From NCBI GenBank assembly GCA_046541195.1, contig JBKHDT010000070.1, positions 1 through 11,974 of the forward strand: a stretch of 11,974 bases of DNA. Reading direction: 5' to 3'. Positions 1 through 7,060 of this stretch are shown here, piece after piece. The notes beneath the pieces are model-generated. The model was not told where the DNA came from and searched no databases. It was given only the letters and a program-made list of their open reading frames with translations. The first letter of the stretch is position 1; each line of letters begins with the position of its first letter. The position numbers and the translations under genes are program-made. The DNA is from JBKHDT01 sp046541195 (lineage in GTDB: Bacteria > Pseudomonadota > Gammaproteobacteria > Halothiobacillales > Halothiobacillaceae).

Positions 1-42
1 GCCGCCGGCGCCGCGCCGCTCTACGCCGAGGGCGCGCTGTGA
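1..42 (+). CDS. C-terminal tail of an unidentified protein (partial)
   Basis: Frame 1 is open from the window edge and reads AAGAAPLYAEGAL before a TGA at 40-42. The stop overlaps the GTG start of the next frame by four bases (GTGA, 39-42), the usual sign of translational coupling in an operon. Base composition is extremely GC-rich, like the following hydrolase fragment, so both probably come from the same source genome. Thirteen residues are too few to name the protein. Confidence 0.4.
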   Translation, partial: AAGAAPLYAEGAL

Positions 43-671
43 GCCGCGGCATCCGCCACCCCGTCGGCGCGCCGCCGGGCCCGGGCGAGGCCGTCGAGAT
101 CGCCGAGGGCGTCCTGTGGGGACGGCTGCCGCTGCCGATGGCGCTCGACCACGTCAACGTCTACGCCTTCGACGACGGCGACGCCTGGACCGTTGTGGAC
201 AGCGGCCTGAACTGGCGCGGCTGCCGCGAGGGCTGGGAGCGGCTGCTGGCCGGGCCGCTCTCGGGCAGGCCGGTGGCGCGCCTCGTCGTGACCCATCACC
301 ACCCCGACCACATGGGGCTGGCCGCCGACTTCATCGCCCGCGGCGCGGCGCTGCTGACGACGCGCACCGCCTGGCTCTATGCGCGGATGCTCCAGCTCGA
401 CCACGAGGAGCGCCCCTCTGCCGAGGCGGTCGCCTTCCGCCGCCGCGCGGGCTACGACCCGGCGCGGCTCGCGGCCTACGCCGAGACCGAGCCGTTCAAC
501 TTCTCGCGCACCGTGGCGCGCCTGCCGCTCGGCTTCGAGCGGATCGGTGCGGTGGTCGCCGAGGCGCTTGAACGCGTTCCTGCCGGCGCGCCCGGCGATC
601 TCGAGAGCCTGATGGCGGTGGACCGCTCGACGCGTCAGCGCGTTCAGGACCGCTTGCGCCAGGCCAATTGA
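39..671 (+). CDS. Truncated MBL-fold metallo-hydrolase fused in frame to a dxr C-terminal tail (chimeric ORF)
   Basis: The 210-codon frame starts at GTG 39. Residues 1-169 look like the N-terminal half of a metallo-beta-lactamase-fold hydrolase: N-terminal strands (PLPMALDHVNVYAF, 31-44), a VVDSG segment (52-56) and the metal-binding motif THHHPDH (85-91, giving His86, His88, Asp90, His91). The later metal ligands of the fold (third His, bridging Asp, last His) are absent, so this is only about half the usual length and probably inactive. From residue 170 the sequence resembles the end of Dxr instead. Third-position usage changes at the same place: 5 of 169 codons end in A or T before residue 170, against 9 of 41 after it. 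The MBL half resembles proteins of GC-rich Alphaproteobacteria, judged from memory of the family. The ORF is probably not a real gene product of one organism. Confidence 0.6.
   Translation: MSRGIRHPVGAPPGPGEAVEIAEGVLWGRLPLPMALDHVNVYAFDDGDAWTVVDSGLNWRGCREGWERLLAGPLSGRPVARLVVTHHHPDHMGLAADFIARGAALLTTRTAWLYARMLQLDHEERPSAEAVAFRRRAGYDPARLAAYAETEPFNFSRTVARLPLGFERIGAVVAEALERVPAGAPGDLESLMAVDRSTRQRVQDRLRQAN
546..671 (+). CDS. dxr: 1-deoxy-D-xylulose 5-phosphate reductoisomerase, C-terminal fragment
   Basis: Residues 170-210 of the chimeric frame (AVVAEALERVPAG, then DLESLMAVDRSTRQRVQ) match the pattern of the Dxr C-terminal helical domain. The E. coli tail has a comparable spacing of a Leu-Glu-Lys helix, a short loop, then VDDVLSVDANAREVA. 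Dxr catalyses the first committed MEP-pathway step (DXP to MEP) of isoprenoid synthesis in the cytoplasm. Position supports the call: the stop lies 14 bases before rseP, and dxr-rseP is the conserved order in Gammaproteobacteria. The rest of the gene, including the NADPH-binding and catalytic domains, is absent here. The true join could lie a few codons either side, because FxRI fits both families. The fragment is short, so the identity rests on both pattern and context. Confidence 0.6.
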   Translation, partial: GAVVAEALERVPAGAPGDLESLMAVDRSTRQRVQDRLRQAN

Positions 672-685
672 CAGCAGGTTGATCC

Positions 686-2068
686 ATGATCGAAGTTCTG
701 GCGAGTGTGCTTGCCTTCATTGTGACCATCGGGGTCCTGGTCGCCTTTCACGAGTACGGGCACTTCTGGGTGGCGCGCCGTCTCGGGGTGCGGGTGCTCA
801 CCTACTCGATCGGTTTCGGGCGCACCCTGTGGTCGACCCGGCGCGGCCCGGAGCAGATCGAGTACCGCATCGGCGCGCTGCCCCTGGGCGGTTATGTCCG
901 GATGCTCGATGAGCGCGAGGGCCCGGTTGACCCTGCCGAACGGCATCGGGCCTTCAATCGTCAGCCGCTCTGGCGCCGTGCGGCGATCGTGCTTGCCGGA
1001 CCGGCAGCCAATGTCCTGATGGCCATCCTGGCCTGGTGGCTGATGTTCATGGTCGGCGTGGGCGGACCCGGCAGCTTCGTGGCCGAGCCGCAGGCTGGAA
1101 CGCCCGCAGCCGAGGCGGGGCTGCGCGATGGCGACCAGGTGGTGGCCGTCGGAAATCAGAAGACCCTGACGCTGGAGACGGTGCGCATGGCACTGCTTGA
1201 TGCGTCGTTGAACCAGCGACCGGTCACGATCACCGTCGAACGGGGCGGTATTCCGGTCGACCTGACGCTGGACCTGACCGGGATCGAGCCCCTGCGGCAG
1301 GACATGGCCCGCAACCCCCAGGATGTGATCGAAATGGTCGGACTGGTTCCCTGGACACCACCGGGGCCGGCCATTGTGCGCGAGGTGCAGCCTGGTTCGG
1401 CCGGGGCGTCGGCCGGTCTGCGCGAGGGGGATGTCATTCTGCGCGCCGACGGTGCGCCCTACCGCGATCCGCGCGCCCTGATCGGGTTTGTGGCCGAGCG
1501 GCCGGACACCCCCGTCGTGCTTGAGGTCGAGCGCGGCGGGCAGCGCCTCGAGGTGCCCGTCACACCTCGTGCGGAAGAGACGGGCGACGGGGTGATCGGC
1601 CGGATTGGCGTGATGCTCGGGATGGATGTCTCGGACGATGACCGCGAACGGTTCTGGGTGGTCGAGCGACTCGGGCCGATCGATGCGTTCGGTGCGGCAC
1701 TGCAGCGCAGTTGGGACATGACGGCGCTGACCTTTCGGGTGATGGGGCGGTTGATCAGCGGTGAAGCCAGCCTCAGCAACATCGCCGGTCCCGTGACGAT
1801 CGCCGATTATGCCGGCAAGTCCGCACTGATCGGGGTGGCCACCTTCCTCGGGTTCCTGGCGCTCGTCAGCCTGAGCCTGGCAATCGTCAACCTGCTGCCA
1901 GTCCCGATGCTCGATGGCGGGCACCTGCTGATGTACCTCGTCGAGGCGATTCGGGGTCGGCCCATGGGGGAGCAGGCCGAGGGACTGTTCCAGCGCATCG
2001 GTTTCACGGTGCTGATTGGATTGATGGCGCTGGCGTTTTACAATGACGCGATCAGGCTGCTCGGTTGA
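686..2068 (+). CDS. rseP: RIP metalloprotease RseP (site-2 protease)
   Basis: An inner-membrane zinc protease that, in the known pathway, cuts the anti-sigma factor RseA after DegS and so releases sigma-E; the family also removes leftover signal peptides. The 460-residue length matches E. coli RseP (450). The zinc motif HEYGH (22-26) lies in the first transmembrane segment, followed by GALPLGGYV (63-71). A second hydrophobic segment spans about 99-122. Two PDZ domains follow at about 125-205 and 220-305 (LRDGD and LREGD loops). The C-terminal catalytic motif NLLPVPMLDGGH (402-413, Asp410 as third zinc ligand) and a last membrane segment (about 438-452) complete the fold. The ATG at 686 is chosen because the first membrane helix begins immediately. 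It sits 14 bases after the dxr stop. All catalytic residues are present. Confidence 0.97.
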   Translation: MIEVLASVLAFIVTIGVLVAFHEYGHFWVARRLGVRVLTYSIGFGRTLWSTRRGPEQIEYRIGALPLGGYVRMLDEREGPVDPAERHRAFNRQPLWRRAAIVLAGPAANVLMAILAWWLMFMVGVGGPGSFVAEPQAGTPAAEAGLRDGDQVVAVGNQKTLTLETVRMALLDASLNQRPVTITVERGGIPVDLTLDLTGIEPLRQDMARNPQDVIEMVGLVPWTPPGPAIVREVQPGSAGASAGLREGDVILRADGAPYRDPRALIGFVAERPDTPVVLEVERGGQRLEVPVTPRAEETGDGVIGRIGVMLGMDVSDDDRERFWVVERLGPIDAFGAALQRSWDMTALTFRVMGRLISGEASLSNIAGPVTIADYAGKSALIGVATFLGFLALVSLSLAIVNLLPVPMLDGGHLLMYLVEAIRGRPMGEQAEGLFQRIGFTVLIGLMALAFYNDAIRLLG

Positions 2069-2217
2069 GGGCCTCGCGCGGTGCATGTCGGGCTGTGGCC
2101 GTGCGCTGCGCTTCCTGGTCGTGCCGCGTGGCGGCCGTTTGGTCGGGCAGAGATCGAGCGGGTCCGTATCGGGGATTCGTGACCGTGCGTGGCCGGAACC
2201 GTTATCCCGGGCCGGTT

Positions 2218-2241
2218 GGCGAGCGGCGCCGACCGCTCGCC
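2218..2241 (+). promoter_or_regulatory. Perfect 9-bp hairpin in the bamA leader
   Basis: GGCGAGCGG (2218-2226) and CCGCTCGCC (2233-2241) are perfect reverse complements around a six-base loop. The hairpin lies in the 202-base rseP-bamA gap and ends 29 bases before the bamA ATG. No T-run follows, so it is not a standard intrinsic terminator. It could be an RNA structure affecting bamA translation or mRNA processing between rseP and bamA; that role is inference. I found no convincing -35/-10 or sigma-E promoter elsewhere in 2069-2270. Confidence 0.45.
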
Positions 2242-2270
2242 CTGCGGTGCAAGCATCAACAGGACTAAGC

Positions 2271-4616
2271 ATGATTCCTTTTTGTCGATCCCTCACCGGT
2301 CTTGCCCTGCTGGCTGCCTGTGCCAGCGCGCCGGCAGCCGCATTCACCATCGCCGATATCGAGGTGGAGGGGCTACGGACCATCGCGCCGGGCACCGTGT
2401 TCACCTATCTGCCCTTCGAGGTGGGCGAGACCTTCGGGGAGCAGGACAGCACCAGGGTCATCGAGTCGCTGTATGACACCGGCTTTTTTCAAGATATTCA
2501 GGTGTTTCGGGACGGGGACGTCCTGCGCATCCGTGTCGAGGAGCGTCCGACCATCACCGATCTGCGCTTTGGCGGAAACAAGAAGGTCGAGACCGAGCAG
2601 TTGCAGCAGGCGCTCAAGGACATCGGACTTGGTCGGGGACGGGTGCTGGACCCGCGTGCCCTTGAGGAGCTGGAAGTCGAACTGCAGCGCGTGTATTTCA
2701 GCCTGGGGCAGTATGGCGCGCGGATCGACGTGGATGTGGAGGACCTCGGCGAGAACCGGGTCGCCGTCGACATCGACATCGTCGAGGGCAAGCCCGCCAA
2801 GATCCGGGAAATCGTGATTGTCGGCAACGAGGACTTTCCGGCCGATACCCTCCGCAAGTCCTTTGAGCTTGGGCCCAAGCCCTGGTACCAGTTCTGGGGC
2901 AGCTCGGACCAGTACTCCCGGGAGAAGCTGGCTGCCGACCTCGAAAGCCTGCGCTCCTTTTACCTTGATCGGGGCTACCTCAAGTTCACCATCGACTCGA
3001 CCCAGGTCACCATCACCCCCGACCGGAAGGACATCGAGATCGTCGTGAACGTGACCGAGGGCGATCGCTACACCATCAGCGAGATCGACTACCAGGGCAA
3101 CCTGCTGCTTTCCGACGAGGAGCTTGCCGAGCTCACGAAGGTCGTCCCGGAGGAATACTTCAATCGCGAACGCGTGGTTGAGACGGCCGATGGCATCGCG
3201 CGCACGCTCGGCAACGACGGTTTCGCCTTTGCCAACGTCACGCCGATCCCGGAGATCGACGAGGACGAAAAGACCGCGCGGCTGGTCTTCCAGGTCGATC
3301 CGGGCAAGCGGGTGACCGTGCGGCGCATCGAGTTCGCGGGGAACTACAACACCGACGAGGAAGTGTACCGCCGGGAGCTGCGTCAGATGGAGGGCAGCTG
3401 GTACGCCGCCAATCATGTCGACCGCTCGCGTACCCGCCTGGAGCGGTTGCCTGGCGTGCAGGCGGTTCGGCAGGAACTGGTTCCGGTGCCGGGCGTCGAG
3501 GACCAGGTCGACCTGCAGTACGAACTGGACGAGCAGCTTTCCGGTTCCTTCACGGCCGGGATCGGTTATTCTCAGTCCGAGGGGGTCCTGTTCAACCTCG
3601 GGTTGTCGCAGGAGAATTTCCTCGGTTCGGGCAAGGCCGTGTCCGTGAATGTCGAACGCTCCTCGTTCCGCGAGTACTACCAGTTCGACTACCGGGACCC
3701 TTACTTCACGGTCGACGGAATCAGCCAGGGGTTCGGGGTGTTCTTCCGCAAGACCAAGGCTTCGGAGCTGAGCCTCTCGCGCTACCTGATGGACGACTAT
3801 GGCGCGAACGTCAGCTTCGGGGTGCCGCTTTCCGAATTCACCTTTGCCCGGGCGATCTTCCAGGCCGAGCGCCAGAACATCAAGGCAACCCCGGAGTCGC
3901 CGAGCTGGGTGACCGGGGAGCCGGCGTTTGACGGGGACCGCCCGGGGCCTGGCTTTACCGATGATCATTTCATCCTGTTTACCGTGCGTCCGAGCTGGAC
4001 CTACGACAGTCGCAACCGGGCCTTCTTCCCGACATCCGGGCAACGGCACCGGCTTGAGGCGACTTTCGCACTGCCGGGAAGCGAGCTGCTCTACTACGCG
4101 GGTGAATACGACGGGCGGGTCTATTTTCCGCTCTGGGAAGACGTTACCCTGACTGGCCGTGCCCAGGTCGCACTGGCCGAGAGCTATGGCAGTACCCGCA
4201 GCGACTATGCCGGCAAGAGCGAATATTACGACAATCTGCCCCCGACCTTGAACTACTGGGCCGGTGGTGCGAACTCCGTGCGCGGCTTCGAGGATTTCTC
4301 GCTTGGTCCCCGCGACTCGAACGGGGACCCGATGGGGGGCGCCTTCAAGACCGTCGGGGGTGTGGAGCTGGTTTCGCCCATCCCGTTCCTCGTCGATCAG
4401 GCGAGTACCGTCCGGATGTCCGTGTTCTATGACATCGGCAACGTCTACAAGAGTTACAGTGCTTTCGATGGCGGTGACCTGCGCCAGTCGGTCGGCGTCG
4501 GCATCAACTGGTTCTCGCCGGTTGGGCCTTTGACCTTCAGTATCGCCCAGCCGCTGAACGACAAGCCTGATGATCGAACCCAGTCCTTCCAGTTCTCGGT
4601 GGGTGCCGGGTTCTGA
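2271..4616 (+). CDS. bamA: Outer membrane protein assembly factor BamA
   Basis: The Omp85-family core of the BAM complex, which folds and inserts beta-barrel proteins into the outer membrane. The ATG at 2271 gives 781 residues (E. coli 810). A signal peptide at 1-24 (hydrophobic LTGLALLAACASAPAAA) is followed by FTIADIEVEGL, which aligns with the mature start of E. coli BamA. The frame is open upstream to 2043, but that would add 76 basic residues ahead of the signal peptide and overlap rseP, so it is rejected. Five POTRA domains fit at about 25-92, 93-173, 176-263, 266-344 and 347-419. The barrel runs from about 423 to the end, with the loop-6 motif VRGF (670-673) in GGANSVRGFEDFSLGP. The terminal strand QSFQFSVGAGF ends in Phe, the usual outer-membrane signature. 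The start is preceded by a weak AGGA. skp follows directly. Confidence 0.97.
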   Translation: MIPFCRSLTGLALLAACASAPAAAFTIADIEVEGLRTIAPGTVFTYLPFEVGETFGEQDSTRVIESLYDTGFFQDIQVFRDGDVLRIRVEERPTITDLRFGGNKKVETEQLQQALKDIGLGRGRVLDPRALEELEVELQRVYFSLGQYGARIDVDVEDLGENRVAVDIDIVEGKPAKIREIVIVGNEDFPADTLRKSFELGPKPWYQFWGSSDQYSREKLAADLESLRSFYLDRGYLKFTIDSTQVTITPDRKDIEIVVNVTEGDRYTISEIDYQGNLLLSDEELAELTKVVPEEYFNRERVVETADGIARTLGNDGFAFANVTPIPEIDEDEKTARLVFQVDPGKRVTVRRIEFAGNYNTDEEVYRRELRQMEGSWYAANHVDRSRTRLERLPGVQAVRQELVPVPGVEDQVDLQYELDEQLSGSFTAGIGYSQSEGVLFNLGLSQENFLGSGKAVSVNVERSSFREYYQFDYRDPYFTVDGISQGFGVFFRKTKASELSLSRYLMDDYGANVSFGVPLSEFTFARAIFQAERQNIKATPESPSWVTGEPAFDGDRPGPGFTDDHFILFTVRPSWTYDSRNRAFFPTSGQRHRLEATFALPGSELLYYAGEYDGRVYFPLWEDVTLTGRAQVALAESYGSTRSDYAGKSEYYDNLPPTLNYWAGGANSVRGFEDFSLGPRDSNGDPMGGAFKTVGGVELVSPIPFLVDQASTVRMSVFYDIGNVYKSYSAFDGGDLRQSVGVGINWFSPVGPLTFSIAQPLNDKPDDRTQSFQFSVGAGF

Positions 4617-4683
4617 TGAATCGCTGACGTATCCTTTCGAGGTGACGACCTGCGATTTTCCAAACCGATATGGAGTATTGAGC

Positions 4684-5190
4684 GTGAAGCGTTTTCTGTT
4701 TGTGGCGGCATTTCTGCTCCTGGGCGCAAGCCAGCCTGTGGTCTCTCAGGAGCTGAAGATCGGATTCGTGAACTCTGCAGTGATTCTCGACGAGGCACCG
4801 CAGGCGGAGGTTGCCCGGCGGGAGCTTGAGCGGGAATTCTCCGGTCGGGAGAACGACATCATCTCCGCCCAGCAGGCGGCGCAGGAGCTTGAAGAGCAGC
4901 TCAGCCGGGACGCGATCACCATGAGTGACAGCGAGCGGGCACGTCAGGAGCGGGACCTCAACCGGGCCATGCGCGATCTTCAGCGGATGCAGAACGAGTT
5001 TCGCGAAGACCTGACCCTGCGCAAGAACGAGGAACTCGGGCGGCTGCAGCGGCAGGTCCTGGAAACCATCCAGACCATGGCACGCGAAGAGGGGTATGAC
5101 CTGATCCTCGCCGAGGGTGTGGTCTACGCCGGCGAGCGGGTTGACCTGACCAGTGAGGTCCTCGAACGCCTGGAGGACGCCCTCCGGTGA
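4684..5190 (+). CDS. skp: Periplasmic OMP chaperone Skp (OmpH family)
   Basis: Skp holds unfolded outer-membrane proteins in the periplasm on their way to BamA, acting as a trimer with long helical arms. The GTG start at 4684 gives 168 residues (E. coli 161) and has GGAG at 4672-4675 with an eight-base spacer. The open frame extends upstream to 4570, but that would overlap bamA and bury the signal peptide. Residues 1-21 are a signal peptide (KRFLFVAAFLLLGA core). IGFVNSAVILDEAPQ (26-40) is the first strand and helix of the trimer body. Residues about 41-135 are charged, Glu/Arg/Gln-rich coiled coil, the tentacle. GYDLILAEGVVYAG (137-150) returns to the body, and TSEVLERLEDAL closes it. The gene sits between bamA and lpxD, the standard place. 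Sequence is diverged but the fold pattern is clear. Confidence 0.92.
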   Translation: MKRFLFVAAFLLLGASQPVVSQELKIGFVNSAVILDEAPQAEVARRELEREFSGRENDIISAQQAAQELEEQLSRDAITMSDSERARQERDLNRAMRDLQRMQNEFREDLTLRKNEELGRLQRQVLETIQTMAREEGYDLILAEGVVYAGERVDLTSEVLERLEDALR

Positions 5191-5247
5191 CCGGGATGTC
5201 GATCCTTTCGACCAGTTCATCGCCCGGCTGACCCGCGGTTTCTGCCG

Positions 5248-6321
5248 ATGACCGGGGAGCCGGACAACTTGGCCGAAGGCATGACGGTTGGCGAGGTGGC
5301 CGAGCTCGTTGGCGGGCGGGTGGTCGGCGACCGCGACCAGCGCGTGGATCACGTGGACAGCCTGGAGCGCGCCGGACCGGGGGCGCTGACGTTCGCGACC
5401 GGAAGCCGCTTCTCGCGGCTGCTTTCGGCGACCGGCGCCAGCGCGGTCCTGCTTGAGGAGCCGCTGCTCGGACGTTGCCCGACCACCGCGGTGGTGGTCG
5501 ACAATGCCCATGTGGCCTTTGCGCTGGCCGCGCGCGAATTCGCCCCGTCCGTCGAGACACCCGCGGGTATCCACGCCTCGGCCGTCGTCGATCCGGGTGC
5601 CCGCGTCGATCAGACCGCGGTGGTTGGGCCGCTGTGCGTGGTGGAGTCGGGTGCCCTGATCGGGCCTGGGGTGCTACTCGGGCCGGGTTGTCACGTCGCC
5701 CGGGACGCCCGGATTGGTGCGGACAGCCGGCTGGTTTCCCGGGTGACGGTGCTTGAGCGGGTACGGATCGGCGCGCGCTGCCTGCTTCAGCCCGGGGTGG
5801 TCGTCGGCTCGGAAGGGTTCGGTCTGGCTCTTGACCAGGGACGCTGGGTGCGGGTACCACAGCTTGGCAGCGTGGTCATCGGGGATGACGTCGACATCGG
5901 GGCGAACACGACGATCGACCGGGGCGCAATCCAGGACACGGTGATCGCCGACGGCGTCAAACTCGACAACCTGATCCAGATTGCGCACAACGTCGAGATC
6001 GGCGAGCACAGTGCCATCGCCGGCTGTGCGGGTCTGGCCGGCTCGAGCCGGGTGGGTCGGCACTGCACGCTGGCCGGTGGCGTCGGGCTGGCTGGCCATC
6101 TGGAGTTGGCCGATAACGTCCACGTGACCGGCATGTCGATGGTGACCCGCTCCATTCGGGAGGCTGGCGTATATTCCGCAGGCACGCCGCTGGACACCAA
6201 TCGAAACTGGCACCGCAACGCCGTGCGTTTCAAGCAGCTGGACCGGATGGCACGCCGGCTGGACGAGCTCGAGGCTCGGCTGGCGACGGTCGAGCCGGTG
6301 GAGCGGACGACCGGGCAATGA
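5248..6321 (+). CDS. lpxD: UDP-3-O-(3-hydroxyacyl)glucosamine N-acyltransferase LpxD
   Basis: Third lipid A step: transfers a 3-hydroxyacyl chain from ACP to the 2-amino group of UDP-3-O-acyl-glucosamine, in the cytoplasm. The frame has 357 residues from ATG 5248 (E. coli 341). The N-terminal uridine-binding domain covers about 12-105. A left-handed beta-helix of hexapeptide repeats runs from about 106 to 300, and a C-terminal helix (FKQLDRMARRLDELEARL) follows. VKLDNLIQIAHNVEIG (237-252) contains the catalytic His247, equivalent to E. coli His239. VVGSEGFG (185-192) is also characteristic. An ATG at 5281 is an alternative start that would begin right at the conserved domain; neither has a good ribosome-binding site, so the first 11 residues are uncertain. 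The TGA overlaps the ATG of a 97-codon frame by four bases. Confidence 0.96.
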   Translation: MTGEPDNLAEGMTVGEVAELVGGRVVGDRDQRVDHVDSLERAGPGALTFATGSRFSRLLSATGASAVLLEEPLLGRCPTTAVVVDNAHVAFALAAREFAPSVETPAGIHASAVVDPGARVDQTAVVGPLCVVESGALIGPGVLLGPGCHVARDARIGADSRLVSRVTVLERVRIGARCLLQPGVVVGSEGFGLALDQGRWVRVPQLGSVVIGDDVDIGANTTIDRGAIQDTVIADGVKLDNLIQIAHNVEIGEHSAIAGCAGLAGSSRVGRHCTLAGGVGLAGHLELADNVHVTGMSMVTRSIREAGVYSAGTPLDTNRNWHRNAVRFKQLDRMARRLDELEARLATVEPVERTTGQ

Positions 6322-6611
6322 TCCGGCTGGGTTTGGCCCGGCCGGCCCGAGGATGGCGCATCGCGTCCCGCGAAGCTGGCGGCCGATTCCGGGAAATCCT
6401 TCCTGCCCGGCTCGATGGCGGTCGGCAAACGCCGGCAACCGGCCGCCTGCGGAAACCTTTCGAAGACATCGGTCCGCGGAGCGCCCTGATCGATGCGCAC
6501 CATATCAATCGCTCGCGCGATTGCACGGCGGGTCGAGCCTGTCCCGCAGGGCACCACGAACCGCGTTTTCGCGGTGCCCACAAGATTTACGTACTGGGGA
6601 ATGTTTCGTGA
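6318..6611 (+). CDS. Hypothetical 97-residue frame bridging lpxD and fabZ
   Basis: This frame starts at ATG 6318, overlapping the lpxD stop (ATGA, 6318-6321), and ends at TGA 6609-6611, overlapping the fabZ start (GTGA, 6608-6611). It therefore fills the otherwise unusual 286-base lpxD-fabZ gap exactly, as a translationally coupled gene would. Against it: 33 of 97 codons end in A or T, while the start of fabZ is almost wholly G/C-ending. The product is Arg-rich without a recognisable domain, signal peptide or membrane segment, and there is no well-placed ribosome-binding site. It may be a lineage-specific gene, a frame kept open only to carry ribosomes into fabZ, or chance. No function is assigned. 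Confidence 0.25.
   Translation: MIRLGLARPARGWRIASREAGGRFREILPARLDGGRQTPATGRLRKPFEDIGPRSALIDAHHINRSRDCTAGRACPAGHHEPRFRGAHKIYVLGNVS
6506..6523 (+). promoter_or_regulatory. 7-bp perfect hairpin in the lpxD-fabZ gap
   Basis: CAATCGC (6506-6512) and GCGATTG (6517-6523) pair around a TCGC loop. It lies 84 bases before the fabZ start and has no following T-run, so it is not an intrinsic terminator. It may be an RNA processing or regulatory element, or a protein-binding palindrome. The role is unknown. Confidence 0.3.
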
Positions 6612-7060
6612 GTGACTCGATGTCCATCCAGGAGGTCATGCAGTACCTCCCGCACCGCTACCCGTTCCTGCTGATCGACCGGGTGCTCGACTGGGAGCCC
6701 AACGAGTACCTGGTCGCGATCAAGAACGTGTCGTTCAACGAGCCGTACTTTCAGGGGCACTTCCCGATCCGGCCGATCATGCCGGGGGTCCTGATCGCCG
6801 AGGCGATGGCCCAGGCCACCGGGGTCCTGGCCTTCCGAAGCCAGGGGGGAAGACCCCAGGAAAACGCGCTTTACATGCTGGTTGGCCTGGACGACGTGAC
6901 CTTCAAAAGGATCGTGGAACCGGGCGATCAGCTTCGGATTCGCGTCGAGCTCAAGCGCCTGATGCGCGGAATGGGATTCTTTAACTGCGAGGCACATGTC
7001 GGGGATGAGCTGGCGGCCCGGGCCGTGGTCAAGTGCGCCGCCAGAGAGGTGGTGGAGTGA
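6608..7060 (+). CDS. fabZ: 3-hydroxyacyl-[acyl-carrier-protein] dehydratase FabZ
   Basis: Dehydrates 3-hydroxyacyl-ACP to trans-2-enoyl-ACP in fatty acid elongation. It competes with LpxA and LpxD for hydroxyacyl-ACP, which is why it sits among lpx genes. The GTG at 6608 gives 150 residues (E. coli 151), with GGGGA at 6596-6600 seven bases upstream. Frames extending upstream to 6353 add a non-conserved Arg-rich stretch and are rejected. The hot-dog fold is clear: MQYLPHRYPFLLIDRV (11-26), then GHFPIRPIMPGVLIAEAMAQ (50-69) with catalytic His51 and Glu65 at the spacing known for FabZ. The end overlaps the lpxA GTG by four bases (GTGA, 7057-7060). Confidence 0.97.
   Translation: MSDSMSIQEVMQYLPHRYPFLLIDRVLDWEPNEYLVAIKNVSFNEPYFQGHFPIRPIMPGVLIAEAMAQATGVLAFRSQGGRPQENALYMLVGLDDVTFKRIVEPGDQLRIRVELKRLMRGMGFFNCEAHVGDELAARAVVKCAAREVVE

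Noticed and set aside
2043..2270. 76-residue N-terminal extension of BamA
   Set aside because: It overlaps rseP and would place a basic, non-conserved stretch in front of an obvious signal peptide starting at 2271.
2069..2270. Sigma-E promoter ahead of bamA
   Set aside because: A GGAAC is present near 2195, but no matching -10 sits at the right spacing, so no promoter is claimed.
644..2404. 586-codon open frame on the minus strand across rseP
   Set aside because: It lies antisense to a clear RseP with all motifs. Its product is His/Arg/Gln-rich without a domain, as expected of a shadow frame in GC-rich coding DNA.
2373..4049. 558-codon minus-strand frame across bamA
   Set aside because: Antisense to BamA POTRA and barrel codons; low-complexity Leu/Asp/Val/His composition and no family resemblance.
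4537..5574. 345-codon minus-strand frame across skp and lpxD
   Set aside because: It crosses two well-supported genes and their gap, and shows no recognisable domain.
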